DNA from: Nocardioides sp. SYSU D00065
GTDB lineage: Bacteria; Actinomycetota; Actinomycetes; Propionibacteriales; Nocardioidaceae
Assembly: GCF_017916425.1 (NCBI RefSeq)
Contig: NZ_JAFMSX010000002.1
Span: 366,413 to 430,412, forward strand
DNA: 64,000 nucleotides
Direction: 5' to 3'
Shown one piece after another: positions 26,023-33,218 of the stretch. Positions within the stretch are counted from its first letter, which is position 1; every line of letters begins with the position of its first letter. A program made the translations under genes and the position numbers. A model generated the notes under the pieces. It saw nothing but the letters and a program-made list of their open reading frames with translations. It ran no database searches and was not told where the DNA came from.

Positions 26023-26634
26023 TCAGAACACGTTGAGCGGTCGGAACTGCACCGAGATCCGTGGTCCGGAGTGGGCCACCTTGGGCACCGCGTGCTCCCA
26101 CGTGCGCTGGCAGGACCCGCCCATGACGACCAGGTCGCCGTGCCCCATCGTCAGCGCGATCGAGGCGCCTCCTCCGCGAGGCCGCAGGAGCAGGCGCCGC
26201 GGGTCGCCCACGCTGACGATGGCGACCATCGTGTCGGTGCTGCGCCCGCGGCCGATGGTGTCGCCGTGCCAGGCGACCGAGTCGCGGCCGTCGCGGTAGT
26301 AGCAGCAGCCGGCGCTGACGAACGGCTCGCCGAGCTCGGGGAGGTAGTGCTCGTTCAAGTCGGCACGAGCCCGCTCGAGCGCGGGGTGCGGCAGCGGGTC
26401 GCCGCCGAGGTAGGTGTGCACGAGGCGGGGCACGTCCACCACGGCGTCGTACATCTCCCGGCGCTCGGCACGCCACGGCACCCGCTCGACGAGCGCGGCG
26501 AAGACTGCGTCGGCGTCGTCCAGCCAGTCGCGCTGCACGTCGACCCAGGCGCCGTGCGTGAGCGTGCGCCGCTGCGGGGCGAGCCCGGTGGGCGCCACGG
26601 CGCGGTCGGCGAAGAGGGACGACTGGAAGTCCAC
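26023..26634 (-). CDS. alkB: AlkB-like 2-oxoglutarate/Fe(II) dioxygenase
   Basis: A 203-residue dioxygenase of the AlkB family, which removes methyl groups from damaged bases in DNA or RNA. The iron ligands are the HxD pair in WHGDTIG and the later His in WEHAVPK; the 2-oxoglutarate Arg lies in GPRISVQFR. The GTG at 26634 gives the usual N-terminus (MDFQSSLF) and lies 8 nt after a -10-like TACGCT on the minus strand. An in-frame ATG at 26676 would add 14 residues. It shares a 119-bp divergent region with the GntR gene. Confidence 0.85.
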   Translation of the reverse strand: MDFQSSLFADRAVAPTGLAPQRRTLTHGAWVDVQRDWLDDADAVFAALVERVPWRAERREMYDAVVDVPRLVHTYLGGDPLPHPALERARADLNEHYLPELGEPFVSAGCCYYRDGRDSVAWHGDTIGRGRSTDTMVAIVSVGDPRRLLLRPRGGGASIALTMGHGDLVVMGGSCQRTWEHAVPKVAHSGPRISVQFRPLNVF

Positions 26635-26717
26635 GGGAGCCAGCGTAGCGCATCCGTCGAACAGAGGTTCGAACATCAAGAATCCGTCAAGGCACTACGA
26701 GGGAATGGGTCAATCGG

Positions 26718-26746
26718 GTGACGCCGGTCCAGCCCAGTCCTAGCCT
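26718..26746 (+). promoter_or_regulatory. Promoter of the GntR-family gene (leaderless)
   Basis: GTGACG (26718-26723), a 17-bp spacer and TAGCCT (26741-26746). Transcription would start at about 26753, directly at the ATG (26754), so the mRNA is probably leaderless; there is no Shine-Dalgarno. Confidence 0.6.
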
Positions 26747-26753
26747 GACGGTT

Positions 26754-27476
26754 ATGGACCACCCGGACCTCGTCGTCCCGCGCCAGCGGGCGCTCAAGCA
26801 CGTGCAGGTCCGCGAGCACGTCCGGAGCCTCATCGAGTCACAGCCGCCCGGGGCGGCGGCACCCTCCGAGCGCGAGCTCGTCGCCCGCTTCGGCGTGGCA
26901 CGGATGACCGTACGCCAGGCCCTCGACGCACTCGTCGCCGAGGGTCTCCTCGAACGCATCCCCGGACGCGGCACGTTCGTCGCGCAGCCGCCGAGGACCC
27001 CGGGGCGGCTCAGCTCCTTCACCGAGGAGATCCGCCGCCGCGGCATGCTCCCGGAGTCCCAGACCCTGCTCGCCCGTGTGGAGCAGGCCGGTCCGGGCGT
27101 GGCTCGCGCGCTCGACATCTCGCCGGGTGACCCGGTGCTGCACTGGCGCCGGCTGCGCCGGGCGGACCAGGCCGTCGTCTGCGTCGAGGACGCCTACCTC
27201 AACGAGGTGCTGCTCCCGGGCTTCCTGCAGCACGGGACGCCGACGAGTCTCTACGAGGCGCTGGCAGCACGCGGTCTGCGTCCCACCGAGGTCGAGGACT
27301 CGATCAGCGCCGACCGCGCGAGTGCGGAGGAGGCAGCCGTCCTCGAGGTCGCCGAGGGCGACCCCGTGCTGCGCCACTCGCGGCGCGCGGTGTCCCAGGG
27401 CCGCATCGTCGAGGTCTCGCGCACCTGCTACCGCCACGACAGGTTCACCGTCTACCACCAGCTCGCCGACCGCTGA
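26754..27476 (+). CDS. GntR-family regulator with UTRA effector domain
   Basis: A 240-residue HutC-subfamily repressor. The winged helix covers about residues 13-82 (PPGAAAPSERELVARFGVARMTVRQAL, wing GRGTFVAQPP), and the UTRA effector-binding domain covers about 95-235 (LSSFTEEIRRRGM...TCYRHDRFTVY). Such proteins usually sense sugars, amino-sugar phosphates or histidine intermediates. No operon that it obviously controls lies next to it: alkB is divergent and an HD hydrolase gene converges 3 bp downstream. The target is therefore elsewhere or alkB itself. Confidence 0.87.
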   Translation: MDHPDLVVPRQRALKHVQVREHVRSLIESQPPGAAAPSERELVARFGVARMTVRQALDALVAEGLLERIPGRGTFVAQPPRTPGRLSSFTEEIRRRGMLPESQTLLARVEQAGPGVARALDISPGDPVLHWRRLRRADQAVVCVEDAYLNEVLLPGFLQHGTPTSLYEALAARGLRPTEVEDSISADRASAEEAAVLEVAEGDPVLRHSRRAVSQGRIVEVSRTCYRHDRFTVYHQLADR

Positions 27477-27479
27477 GCC

Positions 27480-28064
27480 TCACCCGTTGCGGAGCGATGC
27501 CAGCTCGCGGGCGATGTTGCCGCGGGCGGCCGCCTCCCACAGGGCGCGCCCCTGAGCCGTGCGGAACAGGTGCGGGCGGGCGACCAGCTCGTCGAGCACG
27601 GCTGCCCGGCCGGACCGGAAGTCGTCGTCGGCCACGTGCGCGAAGTCGGTGCGCACGCCCGCCGCGTAGGCGTCGTAGCGTTCGTCGGGGGCGGCGAGGA
27701 TGCCCAGGTCGGCGTCGCTGAGCGCGCAGCCGGCGGGGTCGTCGTCGACGGGCTGGTGGTGGGCGGTCACCCGCACGAGCCGCGCCACCTCGGCGGCGTA
27801 CGCGTCAGGCAGGGCCCGCTCGGCCCACTGGGCGGAGCGCTCCTCGTCGTCCTCGGCCCCGTCGTAGACGGCGTCGTGGAACCAGGCGGCGAGGCCGACG
27901 GTGGTGGCGTCGAAGGCGGCGCCGGCCTCCGCCAGCTGCTGGAGCCGGTCCAGCACCTCGCTCAGGTGGAGCAGGTCGTGATAGCCGGGCCGGTCCCAGG
28001 CCAGGAGCAGCTCGTCGCGCAGGTCGTGGTGGTCGGGCAGGGGCCACCGCTCGCTGATCGTCAC
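27480..28064 (-). CDS. HD-domain phosphohydrolase-like protein
   Basis: A 194-residue predicted metal-dependent hydrolase. It carries YHDLLHLSEVL at about 27-37 and WFHDAVYDG at about 65-73, the His and His-Asp ligands of an HD fold, followed by further histidines (VTAHHQP) and DADLGILAAP. The family is often annotated as a predicted HD-superfamily hydrolase, substrate unknown. The GTG at 28064 overlaps the DUF2236 stop by 4 bp, so the two form an operon transcribed leftward. Confidence 0.78.
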   Translation of the reverse strand: MTISERWPLPDHHDLRDELLLAWDRPGYHDLLHLSEVLDRLQQLAEAGAAFDATTVGLAAWFHDAVYDGAEDDEERSAQWAERALPDAYAAEVARLVRVTAHHQPVDDDPAGCALSDADLGILAAPDERYDAYAAGVRTDFAHVADDDFRSGRAAVLDELVARPHLFRTAQGRALWEAAARGNIARELASLRNG

Positions 28065-28927
28065 GTCCCGGCCTGCCGCTGGAGCTCGCGGGCGTGGGCG
28101 TGCGCAGGCGCCATCGCCCATCGGATGGCCACGGTGGCGGCGGTGCCCAGCACCCGGTCGGTCACCGGCAGCACCGGGGGCAGCCGCAGCTCGCGGCGGG
28201 CCTCGCCGGGCAGGAGCCCCACGGCCGCGGCCACCAGTGAGAGGTAGCCGGGCCGTGCCGGCAGCGGCAGGTCCGGGTGCAGGACCAGGAACCGGATGGC
28301 GTCGCGGGCCTCGGGCGTGCCGCGCAGCTCGGGACCGTACGCCGTCAGGGTGGCGCGCAGCTCGTCCTCGGTCCGCGGCGGGTCGAGGACACCGAGGTGG
28401 CGCGCCGCGACGGCTGTCTGCGCGACGTACTCGTCGCGGTCCGCACCGACGAGGCGGCGGTGCCCGTAGCGGTCGTGCGCGGCGAGGAAGCTGTCGATCT
28501 CGGCGGCGTGCACCCAGCCGAGCAGGTGCGGGTCGGAAGCGGCGTAGGGGGTCCCGTCGGGCATCGTGCCGGTGACCGACTCGTGTGCTCGCCGCACGGC
28601 GCCGATCACCTGCAGGGCGTCCCGCTCGGTGCCGAACGTGGTCATCGCGAGGTAGGTGGAGACCTGCGCGAGACGACCCCACATGTCGCCGCGGTAGCCC
28701 GAGTGGTCGGCCACGCCCTGCATCGCGGCGGGGTGCAGCGACTGCAGCATGATCGCCCGGATGCCACCGACGAACATCGACGCGTCGCCGTGCACCCGGG
28801 CGATGGGGGAGCCGGGCGCGAACCAGCGCGGACCCGGGTTGCCGTGCACCCGCTCGCGCTGACGCGGGCCGTCGGGTCCGGCCACCTTGTGGAACAGCTC
28901 GGTGCCGAGGCGCTCGCGAAGGTTCAC
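28061..28927 (-). CDS. DUF2236 / MpaB-like heme oxygenase family protein
   Basis: A 288-residue DUF2236 (oxygenase MpaB-type) protein. Family features include the start RERLGTELFHKVAGPDG, the ligand-region ALxxMLQSLHPAAMQGV block with a His likely to bind heme, and HDRYGHRRL. Some members, such as latex-clearing protein, are heme oxygenases; most are uncharacterised. GTG at 28927 is the first start giving the conserved N-terminus. It heads a two-gene operon with the HD protein and is divergent from the merR gene, with 90 bp between. Confidence 0.78.
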   Translation of the reverse strand: MNLRERLGTELFHKVAGPDGPRQRERVHGNPGPRWFAPGSPIARVHGDASMFVGGIRAIMLQSLHPAAMQGVADHSGYRGDMWGRLAQVSTYLAMTTFGTERDALQVIGAVRRAHESVTGTMPDGTPYAASDPHLLGWVHAAEIDSFLAAHDRYGHRRLVGADRDEYVAQTAVAARHLGVLDPPRTEDELRATLTAYGPELRGTPEARDAIRFLVLHPDLPLPARPGYLSLVAAAVGLLPGEARRELRLPPVLPVTDRVLGTAATVAIRWAMAPAHAHARELQRQAGT

Positions 28928-28980
28928 GCTTTCGAGGCTAGCCCGGCGGAGGTGACGCCTCCGACCGTCTCGACGACGCG

Positions 28981-29010
28981 TTGACTTCGAGTACTCGAAG
29001 TTCCTACCGT
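28981..29010 (+). promoter_or_regulatory. MerR-type promoter with palindromic operator
   Basis: A perfect 18-bp palindrome ACTTCGAGTACTCGAAGT (28984-29001) sits between the -35 TTGACT (28981-28986) and the -10-like TACCGT (29005-29010). A long spacer occupied by the operator is the hallmark of MerR-controlled promoters. Transcription would start just before or at the GTG (29018), so the mRNA looks leaderless. Confidence 0.75.
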
Positions 29011-29017
29011 CGATGGA

Positions 29018-29479
29018 GTGACCATCCCCGCCGAGACCCGCGGCTACTCCATCAAGGAGGCAGCGGCACTGACCGGCCTGCCCGCGAGCACGCTGCGCTA
29101 CTACGAGCAGATCGGCGTGATCGAGCCGATCGCCCGGGGCGCCAGCAGCGGGCACCGCGTCTACGACGAGGACGACCTCGACCAGCTGGTCTGGGTGTCC
29201 TGCCTGGCCGCGACCGGGATGTCCGTCGGCGACATGCGCCAGTACATGGCCAACAACCGGCGCGGCCCCGCCGCGGCCGCCGAGCAGCGCGAGCTGCTCG
29301 AGCAGCAGCAGCGCCACCTGGCCGTCGAGGCCGAGCGACTGGTCCTGCGCCGGCGCTACGTGGAGCTGAAGATCGGCTACTGGCAGGCGGTGGAGGCCGG
29401 CGACAGGGCCGGCCGCGACCGCCTCGCCGACCAGGCGCGCGAGCTCGCCGACGAGCTGCGGGCGGTCACGCACCCCTGA
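29018..29479 (+). CDS. MerR-family transcriptional regulator
   Basis: A 153-residue MerR-type regulator: DNA-binding winged helix at residues 9-75 ([28 protein letters not shown]...), then a coiled-coil dimerisation helix (about 85-125). It has no metal-binding cysteines in the usual C-terminal loop, so it probably senses an organic or redox signal. The autoregulatory palindrome directly upstream and the alcohol dehydrogenase gene 64 bp downstream suggest it controls both. Related MerR-ADH pairs are common in actinobacteria. Confidence 0.88.
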   Translation: MTIPAETRGYSIKEAAALTGLPASTLRYYEQIGVIEPIARGASSGHRVYDEDDLDQLVWVSCLAATGMSVGDMRQYMANNRRGPAAAAEQRELLEQQQRHLAVEAERLVLRRRYVELKIGYWQAVEAGDRAGRDRLADQARELADELRAVTHP

Positions 29480-29543
29480 TCCGGGTCCTCGACCCGGACC
29501 CAACCCGCCGCGGACCGACCGCGGTGCACCGAAGGAGTCACTC

Positions 29544-30584
29544 ATGCGCGTGAGCGCGTACGCAGCCCCGTCCGCCGGCCAGCCCCTGGCCCCCACCACC
29601 ATCGAGCGCCGCGAGGTCGGCGCCCACGACGTGCTCATCGCGATCGAGTACGCCGGCATCTGCCACTCCGACATCCACACCGTCAACGGCGACTGGGGCC
29701 CGCAGCCGTTCCCGGTCGTCCCGGGCCACGAGATCGTCGGCACGGTCACCGAGGTCGGTGCCGAGGTGACCCGGCACCGCGTCGGCGACCGGGTGGGCGT
29801 CGGCTGCATGGTGGGCTCGTGCGGCGAGTGCGACAGCTGCCGCAACGGCGACGAGCAGTACTGCGCCCGCGGCATGATCGGCACCTACGCCGTCACCGAC
29901 CGCGACGGCACCACCACGCAGGGCGGCTACTCCACGCACATCGTCGTGGACGCCGACTTCGTGCTCACCGTGCCCGAGGGCCTGGACCCGGCCGCAGCGG
30001 CGCCGCTGCTGTGTGCCGGCATCACCATGTACGCACCCCTGCGGCGCTGGGGCGCCGGACCGGGCACCCGGGTCGCCATCGTCGGCCTGGGCGGGCTCGG
30101 ACACATGGGCGTCAAGATCGCGCACGCCCTCGGAGCCGAGGTCACGGTGCTGTCGCAGTCGTTGAAGAAGCAGGAGGACGGCCTCCGTCTCGGCGCCGAC
30201 CACTACTTCGCGACGTCCGACCCCGACACCTTCGAGGCGCTCGCCGGCAGCTTCGACCTCATCGTCAACACGGTCAGTGCCGCGATCGACGTCAACTCCT
30301 ACCTCGGCCTGCTCGCCGTCGACGGCACGCTCGTCAACGTGGGCGCGCCGCCGGAGCCGCTGCCTGTCAACGCCATGTCGCTGATCGGGGGGCGCCGGTC
30401 GTTCGCCGGCTCCATGATCGGCGGCATCGCGCTGACCCAGGAGATGCTCGACTTCTGCGCCGAGCACGGCATCGTCTCGGAGGTCGAGTTGATCGCCGCC
30501 GACCAGGTCAACGAGGCCTACGAGCGCGTGCTCGCCTCGGACGTGCGCTACCGCTTCGTCATCGACGCCAGCACGCTCGCCTGA
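29544..30584 (+). CDS. Zinc-dependent NAD(P)-linked alcohol dehydrogenase (CAD/YahK type)
   Basis: A 346-residue medium-chain alcohol dehydrogenase of the cinnamyl-alcohol-dehydrogenase group, interconverting aldehydes and alcohols. The catalytic zinc ligands are in [10 protein letters not shown] and PGHEIVG, and the structural zinc is held by the four cysteines of [15 protein letters not shown]. The nucleotide loop is [11 protein letters not shown]. Length is normal. AAGGAG (29531-29536) sets the ATG. It follows a MerR regulator and is probably induced by a toxic aldehyde, which is inference. Confidence 0.88.
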   Translation: MRVSAYAAPSAGQPLAPTTIERREVGAHDVLIAIEYAGICHSDIHTVNGDWGPQPFPVVPGHEIVGTVTEVGAEVTRHRVGDRVGVGCMVGSCGECDSCRNGDEQYCARGMIGTYAVTDRDGTTTQGGYSTHIVVDADFVLTVPEGLDPAAAAPLLCAGITMYAPLRRWGAGPGTRVAIVGLGGLGHMGVKIAHALGAEVTVLSQSLKKQEDGLRLGADHYFATSDPDTFEALAGSFDLIVNTVSAAIDVNSYLGLLAVDGTLVNVGAPPEPLPVNAMSLIGGRRSFAGSMIGGIALTQEMLDFCAEHGIVSEVELIAADQVNEAYERVLASDVRYRFVIDASTLA

Positions 30585-30602
30585 CTCGCCGGCGGTGGCT
30601 CG

Positions 30603-30908
30603 TCACTCCAGGTGGGTCGTGGCGAGCCCCGTCAGCGCCGACAGCGCGAGCGGGCGCGCCACCAGCGAGGTGGCGACCGGCCAGCGGCGCCGCGCTAGGG
30701 TGAGCGCGGCACCGGCGTAGATGGACAGGCACCACGGGCAGCTCAGGAGGTAGGTCAGCTTCGACTTCTCCGGCGGTCCGTTGCGCTCCTCGACCGCGTC
30801 GCGCACGGGCTCGGTGATGCGGTCGTCGCGCACCAGCTTGACCAACCGGTAGGTCGCCAGGCCGTCGACGAGGAGCGCCATCGGCCGCTCGGTGTGTTCG
30901 TTCGCCAT
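30603..30908 (-). CDS. DUF1360 protein
   Basis: A 101-residue DUF1360 protein. The conserved part is ATYRLVKLVRDDRITEPVRDAV followed by YLLSCPWCLSIYAGA, with a CxxC pair at the start of the single clear membrane helix. Members occur in Bacillus (sporulation-linked) and actinobacteria, function unknown. It converges with the alcohol dehydrogenase (18 bp apart). It lies 82 bp beyond the stop-proximal end of the XPB gene's upstream side, on the same strand. Confidence 0.8.
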   Translation of the reverse strand: MANEHTERPMALLVDGLATYRLVKLVRDDRITEPVRDAVEERNGPPEKSKLTYLLSCPWCLSIYAGAALTLARRRWPVATSLVARPLALSALTGLATTHLE

Positions 30909-30990
30909 CGTCTCGCCGCTTCTGTGGGGGGTGGACGGCCCCGGTACCCCGTTGCGGGGCGTCCACGCCCACCGTCCGCGGTCGCGTCGA

Positions 30991-32637
30991 TCACTCCGCG
31001 CCGGACAGGTCCCCCGCGTCGATGATGCGGTAGGCGTAGCCCTGCTCGGCGAGGAAGCGCTGCCGGTTCTGGGCGAAGTCGGCGTCGACGGTGTCGCGCG
31101 AGACGATCGTGTAGAAGTGGGCGCTGCGGCCCTCGGTCTTCGGGCGCAGCAGCCGACCGAGGCGCTGGGCCTCCTCCTGGCGCGAGCCGAAGGACCCGCT
31201 GACCTGGATGGCCACCTCCGCGGAGGGCAGGTCGACGGAGAAGTTGGCGACCTTGCTGACCACCAGCAGGCCCACCTCGCCGGAGCGGAACGCGTCGAAG
31301 AGCCGCTGGCGCTCGCGGACCGGTGTCTCGCCCTTGATCACGGGCGCGTCGAGCATCGCGGCGATCTCGTCCAGCTGATCGATGTACTGGCCGATGACGA
31401 GCGTGGGCTGGCCCGCGTGCTGCGCGACCAGGTCGCGCACGACGTCGACCTTGGCGTGCGTGCACGAGGCGAGCCGGTAGCGCGTGTCCGGGTCGCTGGT
31501 GGCGTACGCCAGCCGCTCGCCGTCGGGCAGGGTGACCCGCACCTCCACGCAGTCTGCGGGCGCGATCCAGCCCTGCGCCTCGATGTCCTTCCAGGGCGCG
31601 TCGTAGCGCTTGGGTCCGATGAGGGAGAACACCTCGCCCTCGCGCCCGTCCTCGCGCACCAGGGTCGCGGTCAGTCCCAGCCGGCGCCGGGCCTGCAGGT
31701 CGGCGGTCATCCGGAAGATCGGCGCCGGCAGCAGGTGCACCTCGTCGTAGACGATGAGGCCCCAGTCGCGGGCGTCGAGCAGCTCCAGGTGCGGGTAGAC
31801 GCCCTTCCGCTTGGTCGTGAGCACCTGGTACGTCGCGATCGTGACCGGCCGGATCTCCTTGACGGCGCCGGAGTACTCGCCGATCTCGTCCGGGGTCAGC
31901 GACGTGCGCGCGACCAGCTCGTCCTTCCACTGCCGGGCGCTGACGGTGTTGGTGACGAGGATCAGCGTGGTCGCGCCCGCGTGCGCCATCGACGCCGCCC
32001 CCACGATGGTCTTGCCGGCCCCGCAGGGCAGCACGACGACCCCGGATCCGCCCTCCCAGAACGACTCGGCGGCCTCGCGCTGGTAGGGCCGCAGCGTCCA
32101 GCCGTCCTCGGCGAGGTCGATGGCGTGCGCCTCGCCGTCGACGTAGCCGGCGAAGTCCTCGGCCGGCCAGCCCAGCTTCAGCAGGGCCTGCTTGAGGTTG
32201 CCTCGCTCGCTCGGGTGGACCGCGACGCTGTCGTCGTCGATCCGGTTGCCCAGCATCCCGGCGACCTTCTTGGCGCGCAGCACCTCCTCGAGCACCGCGC
32301 GGTCCGTGGACGACAGCACCAGTCCGTGCACCGGGTGCTTCTCCAGCCGCAGTCGCCCGTAGCGGCCCATGGTCTCCGCGACGTCGACGAGGAGGGCGTG
32401 CGGCACGGCGTAGCGCGACCAGGTCAGCAGCGCGTCGACCACCTGCTCGGCGTCGTGCCCGGCCGCCCGCGCGTTCCACAGCCCGAGGGGCGTGAGCCGG
32501 TAGGTGTGGATGTGCTCGGGGGAGCGCTCGAGCTCGGCGAAGGGCGCGATCGCCTTGCGGGCCTGCGCGGCGGAGGGGTGGTCGACCTCCAGCAGGAGCG
32601 TCTTGTCCGACTGGACGATGAGGGGACCGTCGTTCAC
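30991..32637 (-). CDS. XPB-type DNA repair helicase
   Basis: A 548-residue SF2 helicase of the bacterial XPB family, a 3'-5' ATP-dependent DNA helicase related to the eukaryotic TFIIH subunit. Walker A is LPCGAGKT (203-210), the DEAH-like box is DEVH (298-301), the XPB-specific RED motif is at 328-330 and motif VI is QRLGRLLRPK. The N-terminal 180 residues include the damage-recognition-like domain. Length is close to the characterised mycobacterial XPB. It lies upstream of DUF1360 and downstream of a CGNR gene; the partner protein at 33219-35486 shares domain ancestry. Confidence 0.93.
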   Translation of the reverse strand: MNDGPLIVQSDKTLLLEVDHPSAAQARKAIAPFAELERSPEHIHTYRLTPLGLWNARAAGHDAEQVVDALLTWSRYAVPHALLVDVAETMGRYGRLRLEKHPVHGLVLSSTDRAVLEEVLRAKKVAGMLGNRIDDDSVAVHPSERGNLKQALLKLGWPAEDFAGYVDGEAHAIDLAEDGWTLRPYQREAAESFWEGGSGVVVLPCGAGKTIVGAASMAHAGATTLILVTNTVSARQWKDELVARTSLTPDEIGEYSGAVKEIRPVTIATYQVLTTKRKGVYPHLELLDARDWGLIVYDEVHLLPAPIFRMTADLQARRRLGLTATLVREDGREGEVFSLIGPKRYDAPWKDIEAQGWIAPADCVEVRVTLPDGERLAYATSDPDTRYRLASCTHAKVDVVRDLVAQHAGQPTLVIGQYIDQLDEIAAMLDAPVIKGETPVRERQRLFDAFRSGEVGLLVVSKVANFSVDLPSAEVAIQVSGSFGSRQEEAQRLGRLLRPKTEGRSAHFYTIVSRDTVDADFAQNRQRFLAEQGYAYRIIDAGDLSGAE

Positions 32638-32665
32638 CCGGCAATCCTACGGACGGGCGGCAGGC

Positions 32666-33193
32666 TCAGCTGGCGGCCGCGGCCCTCTGCCGCGCGCGGA
32701 ACGCCGCCACGTTGGCGCGCGAGGAGCAGCGGTCCGAGCAGTAGCGTCGCGACTGGTTGGGCGAGGTGTCGACGAAGACGTTGTCGCACCGGGTCTCCGA
32801 ACAGGTGCCGAGGCGGGTGGCGCCGAGGTCGCAGACGAGGTTCGCCAGCCCCATCAGGGCCTCACCGACCAGCAGCTCCGCGACCGACGCCGCGCGGTTG
32901 GCGACGTGCATGTGGAGGTTGTCGGGGTCGTGGTCGGAGATCATCGGGGTGACCGGGTGGCGGGCCAGCAGGTCGTTGAGCGAGCGCACCACCAAGGGGA
33001 CGTCGTCGGCCGCCGACGCCTCGAACACGCCGCGGAGCTCGGCCTGGAACTGCTGGAGCCGGCGCACGTCCTCGTCGACCACCGAGCGGTGCAGCCAGAC
33101 GCGGTCGGCGAGGTGCGCCCGCAGCGCGGCCGCGTCGGGCAGCTCGGCGTTCACGAGCGACGCGGAGCGCTCGGCGTAGCGGATGAAGTCCAC
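32666..33193 (-). CDS. CGNR zinc-finger regulator
   Basis: A 175-residue CGNR protein. An N-terminal ABATE-type all-helical domain is followed at about residues 128-168 by a zinc finger with four cysteines (TCSETRCDNVFVD, RRYCSDRCSSRANV). The family motif CGNR appears here as CSSR. The domain is thought to bind DNA in stress regulators. The GTG at 33193 follows the stop of the helicase-associated gene by 25 bp, and its own stop is 28 bp before XPB, so the three may be one transcript. Confidence 0.82.
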   Translation of the reverse strand: MDFIRYAERSASLVNAELPDAAALRAHLADRVWLHRSVVDEDVRRLQQFQAELRGVFEASAADDVPLVVRSLNDLLARHPVTPMISDHDPDNLHMHVANRAASVAELLVGEALMGLANLVCDLGATRLGTCSETRCDNVFVDTSPNQSRRYCSDRCSSRANVAAFRARQRAAAAS

Positions 33194-33218
33194 CGCACCA
33201 CTCTACGGAGGCGCTGGG

